Assembly (NCBI GenBank): GCA_021151835.1 | Contig: JAGKWO010000003.1 | Coordinates: 183,185-247,184 of the forward strand | Reading direction: 5' to 3' | Source of the DNA: Gammaproteobacteria bacterium | GTDB taxonomy: Bacteria > Pseudomonadota > Gammaproteobacteria > Pseudomonadales > Cellvibrionaceae | DNA length: 64,000 nucleotides | Shown here: piece after piece, positions 1 to 8,583 of the stretch | How the letters are laid out: the number at the start of each line of letters is the position of its first letter | How positions within the stretch are numbered: the first letter of the stretch is position 1 | Notes under the pieces: generated by a model | The model's input: only the letters and a program-made list of their open reading frames with translations | Database searches by the model: none | Told to the model about the DNA's origin: nothing | Made by a program: the position numbers and the translations under genes

Positions 1-1369
1 CGGGGCGCAGGTTACTCGGGTCAAGGTAATCCTTGTTGGGAATGGTGATATTGCCATTGGCATCAGGTTGGTAAGGGACAGTACCAGTGCCTGATTCAAA
101 GCCGGAAATATACGGAATAAATCCACCTTCCATATCCCAGGTGAGGCGGTTGCGATAACCCATGGTTACCTGCGAGTTACCAAATCCCATCGGGTCTTCG
201 TAGTTGGATTCAGAGCGATAGACATCAGCAATTACGCTGAATTTCTCGCTGAGATCCCATTTGGCGTTAAGCCCGGTGACCAATGTATCGGACTTGCGGT
301 TTTCTTTAATCGCATTGAACTCTGTGCTTTGCACGCAGCAACCTTCACCTTCGCGTTTGTCGGCAATAAAGTGCGTCACAGTTCCGTTTGCATCGGCAAC
401 CACATCGCGCCACCCCGGACGGCTGCCAAACCAATTCACGAGCATATTCTGATCGCGTAAAAGTTCGTAATCTGAATACAGCGCATCAGCTGTAATTGTA
501 AGGTCATCGGAAGGCGCAAATTGCAAAACCAGATTGGCATTGTCGCGTGTGCGCTGGTCGTGCTGTTGCTGGATAAAATGGTTTTGCGGAAGATACAAAC
601 GGCCATCCGGATTCGCGTTGGATGTTAATTCGCTGGCATCAGGATATAAGTCAGAACCGGAATTTTTTTCAACGCGGGTCCAGTGATTGTTCGTCACGCG
701 ATTGACAATCGAATCGCGCTCGAAATGGTTATAGGCAAACAGAACACCGAAGGCATCATCCGCAAATTTCTGGCTAACCAGGATAGAAGCTTGCGGCGAA
801 CTTTCTTCTGCCAGGGTCTCGTAGTCAAGCTTTATTGAACCTGCAATTTTGTTGCCCACATCGAACGGGCGCGAGGTTCTGATATCGACAATCGCACCAA
901 TACCACCAGTCTCGGTCAACGCGGAACCACTCTTGTTAATGACCAGACCGTTGATCATTTCCGAGCCGAGGGTATCAAATTCAAAATCGCGGTTGATATT
1001 TTCAGAGGTCAATTGACGGCCATTCAATGTGGTTACGTTAAAACCTGCACCAAACCCCCGCACGGTAACGTACTTGCCTTCCCCGCCTTCGCGATCAATT
1101 GAAACGCCAGGGATACGCTGCAAGGATTCAGCGAGGTTGGTATCAGGAAACTTGCCAATATCTTCTGCACTGATGGCATCGACAACCCCCGATGAATCGC
1201 GCTTGGTCTCCATCGCCGATATCAAGGCTGCCTTGACCCCGGTGACAAGAACTTCTTCAACTGCGCCTTCACTCTCCTGGGCTTGGGCCTGGAGGCCAAA
1301 ACCAAATGCAGCGCAAGATGCGATAGCCCTTACCAGAATTTTTTTCTTAAAGCCTCTATTGATGCTCAT
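1..1369 (-). CDS. TonB-dependent receptor, N-terminal part (3' end beyond window)
   Basis: Outer-membrane active transporter, probably for an oligosaccharide. The visible 456 residues start at an ATG with a signal peptide (MSINRGFKKKILVRAIAS, then a hydrophobic run ending in QAQAQ). A TonB-box-like stretch EEVLVTGVKAAL follows, then the plug domain with VDAISAEDIGKFPDTNLAESLQ and RIPGVSIDREGG, the signature of the large Xanthomonas/Caulobacter-type receptors, and then the beginning of the barrel. The C-terminal barrel and stop lie before base 1. It diverges from the sugar MFS transporter at 2118, with LacI-type palindromes between them, so the pair is probably one sugar-uptake regulon. Maltodextrin is a guess from the type of transporter; the substrate is not shown by the sequence. 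Confidence 0.93.
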   Translation of the reverse strand, partial: MSINRGFKKKILVRAIASCAAFGFGLQAQAQESEGAVEEVLVTGVKAALISAMETKRDSSGVVDAISAEDIGKFPDTNLAESLQRIPGVSIDREGGEGKYVTVRGFGAGFNVTTLNGRQLTSENINRDFEFDTLGSEMINGLVINKSGSALTETGGIGAIVDIRTSRPFDVGNKIAGSIKLDYETLAEESSPQASILVSQKFADDAFGVLFAYNHFERDSIVNRVTNNHWTRVEKNSGSDLYPDASELTSNANPDGRLYLPQNHFIQQQHDQRTRDNANLVLQFAPSDDLTITADALYSDYELLRDQNMLVNWFGSRPGWRDVVADANGTVTHFIADKREGEGCCVQSTEFNAIKENRKSDTLVTGLNAKWDLSEKFSVIADVYRSESNYEDPMGFGNSQVTMGYRNRLTWDMEGGFIPYISGFESGTGTVPYQPDANGNITIPNKDYLDPSNLRP

Positions 1370-1676
1370 GGACTTCTCCGTTTATCGTTTTATGGATTTA
1401 TTCTCTATTCAGATTTTTAATAATTATTCAGGCTTAACTGCATAGCACATCGTATTGCACTTGCAAATCACCTCACCTGAAAAGGTGAATTCTGTTAATC
1501 ACTACCTGGTTGGCACTGCTGAAATTAGCTAACGATAGCCATCGCCGCATTTAATTTATTTTTCCAGCAATCTTGTCCGCCATATTGCCGATGATTTTTT
1601 ATCGGCCCCGGCAAATGCAGGCGTTTTTATCATCTTAATAACGGTGAGGATCCAGTGTCTATGGCGACAAAAAAAA

Positions 1677-1708
1677 GAAATCGTTTTCAATTTTTTGAAA
1701 TCGATTTC
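1677..1708. promoter_or_regulatory. Two GAAATCG-type operator-like boxes
   Basis: GAAATCGTTTTC at 1677-1688 is followed by GAAATCGATTTC at 1697-1708. The second is a perfect 12-bp palindrome with a central CG, and the two are 20 bases apart centre to centre (about two helical turns). The form matches LacI-family operators. They lie 43-75 bp upstream of the longer palindrome at 1751 and upstream of the TonB receptor gene. Function is inferred from form and position only. Confidence 0.5.
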
Positions 1709-1750
1709 TTTTTTAAAAAATTTAAATTTTTAAAATTATCCGACAATTAA

Positions 1751-1776
1751 AATTTCTGAAAACGTTTTCAGAAATT
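1751..1776. promoter_or_regulatory. 26-bp perfect palindrome, LacI-family-type operator
   Basis: The arms AATTTCTGAAAAC and GTTTTCAGAAATT form a perfect 26-bp inverted repeat with no spacer. Its core GAAAACGTTTTC is the classical shape of operators bound by LacI/GalR/CcpA-like regulators, with a central CpG. It lies about 380 bp from the TonB receptor start and 340 bp from the MFS start, so it could act on either or both. No lacI-family gene is present in the window, so the regulator must be encoded elsewhere. Confidence 0.65.
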
Positions 1777-2117
1777 GCAAAACGCAAATGCGTGTTTCCA
1801 ATTTTTAAGCGCAGAAAAAATGCGCAAACAACAATTGCCGGATGTCCAGGAGAACCACGGGAGGAAAGATTATTAACAGGGGAATAAAAAGGGAGATGGG
1901 TGGAATGGGACGGGAAGAAAATCCGTACAAATAGCGAGCAACAGCCGGAATCGGCGCCCGCGCTCATGCAAAATTATCTTGCGCCCCGAACGATGCAAGG
2001 ATGCAGAAAGTCGCCTCAGCCTGCCGACATGCCGCGCGCGAGGGTTTTCGCTATAATCCCGCCCACGCCACGGTGCCAGCGCACCCGCCATAACAACCAG
2101 ACAACTTAAATGGCCTC

Positions 2118-3608
2118 ATGAATAGCAAACCACAACTTGGTTTCTGGCAAATATGGAATCTCTGTTTTGGCTTCTTCGGCATCCAGTTCGGGTTTGCCCT
2201 GCAGAACGCCAATGTCAGCCGTATCTTCCAGATCCTGGGCGCCCCCATTGAGGAAATCCCGATCCTCTGGGTGGCCGCGCCCCTTACCGGCCTGTTGATC
2301 CAGCCCGTTATCGGCTATATGAGCGATAAAACCTGGAATCGCTTTGGTCGCCGTCGCCCCTACCTTCTCTTTGGCGCTATCGCTGCAACGCTTGCGCTAT
2401 TGGTGATGCCCAATTCCCCCGAGTTATGGATTGCCGCCGGCATGCTCTGGGTGCTGGATGCTTCGCTCAATATCGCCCTCGGCCCCTCCATTGCGATGCT
2501 GGGAGACACCCTGCCCGATGAACAACGGGCAAGTGGATTTTCCATGCAGAGTTTTTTTATTGGTGTGAGCGCGGTAGTTGCATCGGCACTACCCTGGATT
2601 TTGAATAACTGGCTGGATGTGGCCAATACGGCACCTGCCGGTGAAGTGCCGCCGTCGGTGACTTACGCGTTTTATATCGGCGCCCTGATGTTGTTGGCGA
2701 GCTTGTCCTGGTCAGCGTGGAAATCAAAGGAATACAGCCCCCAACAAATGGCAGCGTTCGAGCACTGGCGAGCAGCGCATCCGGTTGCCGATGAACAACA
2801 CTATGCCGAGTTTTATCGCAATGGCAGTATTTTCCTTGGTGGCGGATTGTTAGCGTCGACATTAATCCTGCTGGCCAACTTTGATCACAAATTATTAATC
2901 CTTACAGCAGGTATTGCACTCTTTGGTTTGTTGCAATTAATTGCGGGTTATTTGCAAACACGCCATCGCAACCGGAGCGCGCTCTACCAGATTACGCGCG
3001 ATATTGTATTAATGCCACGCGTAATGCGCCAGTTGGCACTGGTGCAATGCTTATCCTGGTTTGCATTATTTTCCATGTGGATCTACACCACCGCCGCCGT
3101 GACATCCCACCATTATCACAGCACTGATACCACCTCAATCGCCTACAACGAAGGTGCCGATTGGGTAGGAGTTTTATTTGCAGCTTACAATGGCTTTGCC
3201 GCATTGGCCGCATTCGTTATTCCACAATTAGTTCGGATTACCAATCGCAAAACAACACACATGATTAATTTGTGTTTGGGCGCGCTGGGATTTATTTCTT
3301 TTTTATGGATTCGCGACCCGCAGTGGTTATTGCTCGCCATGGTCGGTGTTGGCTTCGCCTGGGCATCAATCCTGGCCTTGCCACTGGCAATGCTTACCAG
3401 TGTTTTACCGCCCACAAAAATGGGGGTTTATGCCGGAATTTATAATTTTTTTATTGTCATACCGCAGATACTTGCTTCCAGTATTCTGGCACTGGTAGTC
3501 AGCCATTTATTTGGTGGCGAACCTGTTTATGCACTGGTGTGCGCAGGTGTTTTCCTGATTCTTGCCGCCATCGCCACCGCATTTGTTGATGACCAAAATC
3601 GCAAATAA
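2118..3608 (+). CDS. MFS sugar transporter (SLC45/GPH-like)
   Basis: Inner-membrane sugar/cation symporter of 496 residues with about 12 hydrophobic segments. The motifs QNANVSRIFQILG and the loop GYMSDKTWNRFGRRRPY after the first helices are typical of the SLC45-like bacterial transporters (MalT/SuxC type) that take up maltose, maltodextrin or sucrose brought across the outer membrane by TonB receptors. The second half contains another transporter repeat (ALPLAMLTSVLPPTKMGVYAGIYNFF). It diverges from a TonB receptor, with LacI-type palindromes between, which supports a role in one sugar regulon. The sigma factor follows after 15 bp and may be co-transcribed by read-through. Substrate is uncertain. 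Confidence 0.9.
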   Translation: MNSKPQLGFWQIWNLCFGFFGIQFGFALQNANVSRIFQILGAPIEEIPILWVAAPLTGLLIQPVIGYMSDKTWNRFGRRRPYLLFGAIAATLALLVMPNSPELWIAAGMLWVLDASLNIALGPSIAMLGDTLPDEQRASGFSMQSFFIGVSAVVASALPWILNNWLDVANTAPAGEVPPSVTYAFYIGALMLLASLSWSAWKSKEYSPQQMAAFEHWRAAHPVADEQHYAEFYRNGSIFLGGGLLASTLILLANFDHKLLILTAGIALFGLLQLIAGYLQTRHRNRSALYQITRDIVLMPRVMRQLALVQCLSWFALFSMWIYTTAAVTSHHYHSTDTTSIAYNEGADWVGVLFAAYNGFAALAAFVIPQLVRITNRKTTHMINLCLGALGFISFLWIRDPQWLLLAMVGVGFAWASILALPLAMLTSVLPPTKMGVYAGIYNFFIVIPQILASSILALVVSHLFGGEPVYALVCAGVFLILAAIATAFVDDQNRK

Positions 3609-3623
3609 CATTAAGGATTTCCT

Positions 3624-4865
3624 ATGCCGGCCAGTATTGAAGCGTTGATCAACAGTATTTATCGCAGTGAATCACGGCGTGTGCTCGCAACCTTGATTCG
3701 TTTGCTAAAAGATTTCGATCTCGCCGAAGAAGCATTGCAGGAAGCGTTCACTGCTGCATTGCACCAATGGCCACAAGAAGGTGTACCGCAAAATCCGCGC
3801 GCCTGGCTGGTATCTGCCGGTCGCTTTAAAGCGATTGACCAAATTCGCAAACGCGCGCGTATGAATACTTCCTGGGAAGATATTGCCGAAAAGCTCGGCG
3901 AAGAATTATTTGCCGATGAGGAAGATCACACCGATACCCACATTGAAGATGATCAGTTGCGCCTGATATTTACCTGCTGCCATCCAGGCCTTGCGCCGGA
4001 AGCGCAAATGGCACTCACATTGCGCGAAGTCTGCGGCCTTACCACTGAAGCTATCGCCAGTGCATTTCTCACTACGCCCAGTACCCTGGCGCAACGCATT
4101 GTGCGTGCAAAAAATAAAATACGCGACGCTAAAATTCCCTACGAAATTCCCGCGCGGAGCGAATTACCTGCACGCCTGGATGCAGTTCTGCATGTAATTT
4201 ACCTCGTGTTTAATGAAGGCTATTCGGCATCATCCGGTGCGCAATTAATTCGCCAGGAATTAGCGCAGGAAGCTATTCGCCTCGGGCGCTTGCTCGCCCA
4301 TTTATTACCGGAAGCAGAAGTACTTGGATTACTGGCGCTGATGCTGATACAGGATTCCCGCCGCGATGCACGCACGGATAACAATGGCGATTTAATTCGC
4401 CTGGAAGACCAGGACCGCCGCTTGTGGAAACACGCGCAAATTGCCGAAGGCTCGCAATTAATCCAGCGCGCACTCACTAGCGGCCAGGCCGATGTGTATT
4501 GCTTGCAAGCAGCGATAGCGGCGCTCCATGCTGAAGCGCCGAGTTTTGCCGAAACCGATTGGGAGGAAATTTGCGGATTTTACGATTTATTATTAACGCG
4601 TAATCCATCGCCCATTATCGAACTCAACCGCGCCGTCGCCATCGCGCACCGCGATGGCCCCACGCAAGGCCTGGCATTACTAGATGATTTGGTTGATCGC
4701 AACCAGCTTAAAGATTACCACTTGCTGCATGCTGCCCGCGCTGAATTTCTCTCCCAGCTCAACCAGACAACTGCTGCACGAAGCGCTTACGAAAAAGCGA
4801 TTTCGCTGACCACGCAAGAACCCGAAATCCGTTTCCTGCGCAGCAAGCTTCAAGCACTTGGATAA
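3624..4865 (+). CDS. ECF RNA polymerase sigma factor, ECF42 type with long C-terminal extension
   Basis: Extracytoplasmic-function sigma factor of 413 residues, about twice the length of ordinary ECF sigmas. Region 2 is residues 1-75 (RVLATLIRLLKDFDLAEEALQEAF, then NPRAWLVSAGRFKAID) and region 4 is about 110-170 (LRLIFTCCHPGLAPEAQMALTLREVCGL, a DNA-binding helix-turn-helix). The rest (about 180-413) is helical and resembles the TPR-containing extension of the ECF42 group, which controls activity in place of an anti-sigma factor. An AAGGA ribosome site precedes the ATG. ECF42 genes normally neighbour a DGPF/YCII gene; here the DGPF gene is at 12338, about 7.5 kb away. Target promoters are not identifiable here. 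Confidence 0.9.
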   Translation: MPASIEALINSIYRSESRRVLATLIRLLKDFDLAEEALQEAFTAALHQWPQEGVPQNPRAWLVSAGRFKAIDQIRKRARMNTSWEDIAEKLGEELFADEEDHTDTHIEDDQLRLIFTCCHPGLAPEAQMALTLREVCGLTTEAIASAFLTTPSTLAQRIVRAKNKIRDAKIPYEIPARSELPARLDAVLHVIYLVFNEGYSASSGAQLIRQELAQEAIRLGRLLAHLLPEAEVLGLLALMLIQDSRRDARTDNNGDLIRLEDQDRRLWKHAQIAEGSQLIQRALTSGQADVYCLQAAIAALHAEAPSFAETDWEEICGFYDLLLTRNPSPIIELNRAVAIAHRDGPTQGLALLDDLVDRNQLKDYHLLHAARAEFLSQLNQTTAARSAYEKAISLTTQEPEIRFLRSKLQALG

Positions 4866-5014
4866 TCCCTATCGACAATAAACCCGGCATGATTTTAAAA
4901 ACTGGTTAGCTACTCTTAATCACTTATCAAAACCACATCGAAAAACCAATCCAAAAACACCAATAGCAACATTGAATAAAGGGCCCTCTTGTTGCTGAAA
5001 CCCTGTATGATTTT

Positions 5015-5362
5015 TTATGAATCCCTGCCGTTATAGTGGTGCACCGGAATTTTTTCCAGATCAATTCCTTCAATACAACGAATATTAATCGCCGCAACCT
5101 TGTTACCTTTAGGATCTACTCCCTCTGCATACGGGGCAACACCGCAGACCTGGCAAAACTTGTGCTGAATCACATGCTTGTTAAATGTGTAGGTTCCAAT
5201 TTTTTCGCCCGAGGTTAATAATTTAAATGCGCTGAAAGGTGCAAACCACAATAAGGTGTCCTTGCGTTGGCAAATAGAACAATTGCAAGCCAGGCCGGAA
5301 TCAATTGTCCCTTCCACTTCAAAACGAATATTGCCGCAATGGCAGCTGCCGATGTTGTTCAT
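5015..5362 (-). CDS. GFA-family (DUF636) zinc protein
   Basis: Small cytosolic protein of 115 residues in the glutathione-dependent formaldehyde-activating enzyme-like family. The metal ligands are visible: CHCG near the start (GSCHCGNIRFEV), CNCSIC at 27-32 and the later pair CQVCG at about 90. The reaction of most members is unknown, so only the fold is asserted. GGAG stands about 6 bases before the ATG. A second, decayed copy of this family lies at 11119-11294. Confidence 0.88.
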   Translation of the reverse strand: MNNIGSCHCGNIRFEVEGTIDSGLACNCSICQRKDTLLWFAPFSAFKLLTSGEKIGTYTFNKHVIQHKFCQVCGVAPYAEGVDPKGNKVAAINIRCIEGIDLEKIPVHHYNGRDS

Positions 5363-5477
5363 ATCTTGCTCCGGGAATTATTAATCGCATTTACAGGAAT
5401 TCAGTGTTACCCAGGATTGTCGAATTGCCTTGCATAAATTCGACAATGGATCTATTTATTTTTGCCTTGCGCTTATC

Positions 5478-5888
5478 TTAAGTGTAAAAAATGCCTAGTA
5501 ATCGCGTTTTAAGGATTGGCATGGAATCAGCACTCGATAAAAACTCATCAATACTTATCAGCCGCCAATATTGACCTTCATCGCCAAACGCTATGTTTTC
5601 AATTTCAGCGCTATTGCCAAGTGCAATAAAAAACCATGAACAACCGTTAGTTAAATGATTGACCACTCGCTTCCTGAAGAACAATCGCGCTGCTGGCATA
5701 TCTATCGCAAACTCTTCGCGCAACTCCCTTAACACACACTCCTCCGGTGACTCATCGCCTTCGCGCCCACCACCGGGAAAATCCCACATATCGGGATACG
5801 GAATTGCTGCAATATTATCGCGCCGATAAACCAGCAATTGCCCGTTATATAAATATGCCAGTTTGCAGCCGGTAAATTCTTGTTCCAT
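5478..5888 (-). CDS. Nudix hydrolase
   Basis: About 136 residues from the ATG at 5888 (MEQEFTGCKLAYLYNG). The Nudix box is complete in its catalytic positions: GGREGDESPEECVL followed by RELREEFAI, only the usual late Gly being Ala. It would hydrolyse a nucleoside diphosphate linked to another moiety; the substrate cannot be read from sequence. An upstream in-frame start would overlap the GNAT gene by 71 bp and lies before the conserved fold, so the shorter start is preferred. It is downstream of the GNAT gene by 16 bp and probably in the same transcript. Confidence 0.85.
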   Translation of the reverse strand: MEQEFTGCKLAYLYNGQLLVYRRDNIAAIPYPDMWDFPGGGREGDESPEECVLRELREEFAIDMPAARLFFRKRVVNHLTNGCSWFFIALGNSAEIENIAFGDEGQYWRLISIDEFLSSADSMPILKTRLLGIFYT

Positions 5889-5904
5889 AGCCAGATTTTT
5901 TAAA

Positions 5905-6345
5905 TCAAACACTGGATAATTGCATATGGAGTAGTGGGTAAGGTTTACCTTGACCATCGAGCGGTGAACGACCAATCACAACAAAGCCCATATGCCGATA
6001 AAACCCGAGCGCCTGTTCATTCTGTTCATTTACATCCACCCTGGTGACGCCCTGCTTTTCAATTGCATGCCTTGTCAGCGCAGTTCCAACACCGGTTCCG
6101 CGTGCAGAGGGCGATACAAACAACATTTCAATATTGTTGTCGTGAACGCCACAAAAACCGGTTATTTCCCCATCAGCGTTGCGCACGCCAGTCAAATGAA
6201 CAGCATCAAAATAGTGATCCAGAATCAGTGGCTTCAGCGCGATCAAATCCTCTTCTTTTAAAAAAACATGGGTAGCCCTGACAGATTCTTCCCAGATTTT
6301 TATCAGCGCCAGATAATCTTTCTTTTCAACACTTCCAATATTCAT
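5905..6345 (-). CDS. GNAT N-acetyltransferase
   Basis: A 146-residue acetyl-CoA-dependent acyltransferase. The acetyl-CoA loop is seen as VSPSARGTGVGTALTRHAIE, preceded by the beta strand IEMLF and followed by VNEQNEQALGFYRHMGFVVIGRS, the standard C-terminal part of the fold. The ATG at 6345 is chosen because the longer frame begins with TTG. It lies in a run of small minus-strand genes (6803 down to 5478) with short gaps, so an operon is likely. Acceptor substrate unknown. Confidence 0.87.
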   Translation of the reverse strand: MNIGSVEKKDYLALIKIWEESVRATHVFLKEEDLIALKPLILDHYFDAVHLTGVRNADGEITGFCGVHDNNIEMLFVSPSARGTGVGTALTRHAIEKQGVTRVDVNEQNEQALGFYRHMGFVVIGRSPLDGQGKPYPLLHMQLSSV

Positions 6346-6368
6346 AAATACAAATAACCCCAAAATAT

Positions 6369-6803
6369 TTACCGGGTTTGCCGTTGCAAAATAGCTTGCA
6401 ACGATTGGTGATCAATAGGTGCAGAAGTATGCTCGTGAAACACTTTCCAATTACCCTCTATTTTCTTTAACGCCATAGAAATCCGGTTGGTAAGCGAACG
6501 CAACTTCTCACCATTCTCAGCAAGCGCGGTGTAAGTAAAATAAGCGTAACCCACCGCAAGTTCATCGGTTATTGTTGAATCAATCATATGGGAGGTAACG
6601 ATAACCCGCTCGGTTCCCAACGACGAAAACCATCCCTCTGCCATCGCCCGCCAACTATCAAGCCCCTGAATTGACCACTCACCCCACATATCAAATATAT
6701 GTACGTCGCTGGTATAAAGCGCCGCAAATGCGTCCACATTTTTGGAGGACACGGCTTGCTCATAAGCCGTTATTACTTGCACAAAAGGGTTCTGTTCGTT
6801 CAT
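6369..6803 (-). CDS. SnoaL-like / DUF4440-type NTF2-fold protein
   Basis: A 144-residue cytosolic protein with the NTF2-like pattern: an N-terminal helix AYEQAVSSKNVDAFAALYTSDVHIFD, a central VTSHMIDSTI strand region, and the closing strand GNWKVFHEHTSAPID. Such proteins are cone-shaped pockets used as small enzymes, ligand binders or regulatory domains. Nothing in the sequence fixes a reaction. Followed after 23 bp by the GNAT gene at 6345. Confidence 0.82.
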   Translation of the reverse strand: MNEQNPFVQVITAYEQAVSSKNVDAFAALYTSDVHIFDMWGEWSIQGLDSWRAMAEGWFSSLGTERVIVTSHMIDSTITDELAVGYAYFTYTALAENGEKLRSLTNRISMALKKIEGNWKVFHEHTSAPIDHQSLQAILQRQTR

Positions 6804-6913
6804 GGTTACCTCATTATCACAGGGGGCAAGTTAGCCGTTCTTTTTCCAAACGCTTCATCTCTTCCTGCGCGTTAAAACCGCGACGCCGATTTTCATCAGC
6901 ATGTTAATAAAAT

Positions 6914-7291
6914 TTAAAAAGCCGAACACCACAATGAAATCCCGCCAATAGCAAACAATACTATCCAGGCCAAATGGCGCCCACGGGTGAAAATAATGGG
7001 AAATAATCCGGAGATGATGGCAGTTACACCAATAATTCGCAAAGTCCCCGGCACCGTAAGATCCCCACGCCCCGCATGCACCAACAGCGCCGCCAACCCG
7101 ATCCAGGCCACCGTAGTGATATGCCATGCAAAACGTAATGTGCGCCTGGTAAACTCCTGATCACCAAAAATCCTGGGCAAATTTTCACGGCGGAATAAAC
7201 GAATAAGAATATACTTTTCACCGAGATATGAATGGGCGATACCGAGCGAAACCGTTAGAAAAGCAGCAACATAAAGCAATATAGCCATCAT
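6914..7291 (-). CDS. Small integral membrane protein, function unknown
   Basis: 125 residues with four hydrophobic segments: residues 4-22 (ILLYVAAFLTVSLGIAHSY), about 55-72, 80-102 and 106-123. The loop EKYILIRLFRRENLPRIFGDQEFTRRTLRF between the first two is basic and should be cytoplasmic. AAGGGAG precedes the ATG at good spacing. I do not recognise a characterised family. Confidence 0.75.
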   Translation of the reverse strand: MMAILLYVAAFLTVSLGIAHSYLGEKYILIRLFRRENLPRIFGDQEFTRRTLRFAWHITTVAWIGLAALLVHAGRGDLTVPGTLRIIGVTAIISGLFPIIFTRGRHLAWIVLFAIGGISLWCSAF

Positions 7292-7308
7292 TAACTCCCT
7301 TCATTTTT

Positions 7309-7725
7309 TTACGTATTATCTTTTTCTTGCCTGGCAGAACGGGGCCAAATAAAACTGGTGGATTGTTTTTTCCAGCCCTGGTTTTCATAAAAAGATTCCT
7401 TACCAACTGCGGTGGTAAGCGTAGTAAAAATATAGCCTTCGAGTGAATCCTTAAGGTAAGCCAAAATAGATGTTCCTACACCATGCCCTTGAAATTCCGG
7501 ATGAACCACTAAATCCACAATGGATGCATAATACTTCCCATCATCAACAGTACGTCCGAATCCAATCAAAATATCATTGACATAAGCAAACCGGACATAA
7601 GTGCTTTTTTTAAATGTAGCTTCAATATCCCCAAGCGATCTATGCCCCCATCCAACAAGAAAAAACAATTCGGAAGCTCGTTGCCAGTCCACAACAGCGA
7701 CATCATTATTAAATCTGATATCCAT
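7309..7725 (-). CDS. GNAT N-acetyltransferase
   Basis: 138 residues. The acetyl-CoA site is visible in VDLVVHPEFQGHGVGTSILAYLKD (Q/RxxGxG/A loop), followed by a short C-terminal part ending FYENQGWKKQSTSFIW, which corresponds to the last strand of the fold. The protein is slightly short for the family. It lies 17 bp upstream of the small membrane protein gene on the same strand. Acceptor unknown. Confidence 0.85.
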   Translation of the reverse strand: MDIRFNNDVAVVDWQRASELFFLVGWGHRSLGDIEATFKKSTYVRFAYVNDILIGFGRTVDDGKYYASIVDLVVHPEFQGHGVGTSILAYLKDSLEGYIFTTLTTAVGKESFYENQGWKKQSTSFIWPRSARQEKDNT

Positions 7726-7941
7726 AGTTAATTAACACCTGATTTCGCAACAAGCACACCAACTTTCATGATGATTACCTTTTGAAACATTACCCGGAAT
7801 TTATGACACTTCCATCCGTTCAACTCGAACATCCTGGAGTAGCGATTTGATAGATGCCTCGTGGCGTCTGAGCAGTAATCTACATGAATCCTTATATTCG
7901 CTTTCGCGGTAGAAATTCATATAGAAAAAATCTGCAGAAAA

Positions 7942-8499
7942 CTATTTAGTGAGGCGGTTGGAGTCATATATAAAAACTTCTGACTCTTTACCTGCCCAGC
8001 GAGTTGCCACCAACGCGCCATCAGGGTTTGCTAATGCCTTTTCTACAATAGGCTTTAATTGCTCAGCTGTAGGTTTCGATTTAAACATGGCGTGATAGCG
8101 AATTGATTTTTCATACTCTTCCGCGACATAGAAATAATAATCTTCGCTATTGCTCAACAAACCAATGTAACCACTGTATAACACCAGAATTTTTCGCTTT
8201 TCCTTGTTTTTTTGTGCAAGATATTGCGCCAACAAAGTTTGTTCCCCTTTTTCGAATGGGTATTCCTGCCTTACAACCGAATATCCTGCCAGCTCCAGTT
8301 TTTCTTCTATAATCGGCTTTTTAGGTTTAGCAAATGTTAACTTAAAGCCCCTTTTGCCATTTTGCTCCTGCAAAAAAATTAAAGAAGCGAAGTCCTTTCC
8401 CACAAAATGTTCCTGAGCCACAGGAAGAGTGTCTTCTGCATGTACAGCGGCAGCCAAACATGCGAATAAACAAAAGCCTGCCAAAATCTTACCTTTCAT
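7942..8499 (-). CDS. Secreted protein of unknown function
   Basis: 185 residues with a clear Sec signal peptide (MKGKILAGFCLFACLAAAVHA, cleavage after AHA). The mature part is charged and mixed alpha/beta, with no cysteine and no motif I recognise. The signal peptide makes a periplasmic or exported location likely. No close operon partner: more than 200 bp separate it from the GNAT downstream and 84 bp from the antiporter gene stop upstream. Confidence 0.72.
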   Translation of the reverse strand: MKGKILAGFCLFACLAAAVHAEDTLPVAQEHFVGKDFASLIFLQEQNGKRGFKLTFAKPKKPIIEEKLELAGYSVVRQEYPFEKGEQTLLAQYLAQKNKEKRKILVLYSGYIGLLSNSEDYYFYVAEEYEKSIRYHAMFKSKPTAEQLKPIVEKALANPDGALVATRWAGKESEVFIYDSNRLTK

Positions 8500-8583
8500 A
8501 ATTAGTTCCCCTTTACCATTAAACCCTGGAATTTTTAATATCTTTTTTACTTACATTAAAATCAATAAGCTCAACGCCCCGCC

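Larger units (their letters stand above)
1370..2117. other. Divergent intergenic region, 748 bp
   Basis: No convincing gene is seen. The stretch is very AT-rich from about 1665 to 1830 and holds the LacI-type palindromes described separately. A TATAAT hexamer lies at 2052-2057, about 60 bases before the MFS start, but without a good -35 match. Short open frames (for example 1900-2109) have no recognisable product and biased composition, so they are not called. Confidence 0.6.

Noticed and set aside
2052..2057. TATAAT as a sigma-70 -10 box for the MFS gene
   Set aside because: No acceptable -35 element at the proper distance; mentioned only within the intergenic description.
1900..2109. Small plus-strand ORF before the MFS gene
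   Set aside because: No recognisable product, no ribosome site, and it overlaps the likely promoter region.
6855..6913. Frameshifted extension of the small membrane protein (another frame reads FLNFINMLMKIGVAVL)
   Set aside because: The protein at 6914-7291 already ends after a complete fourth membrane segment; the apparent extension is probably a shadow frame.
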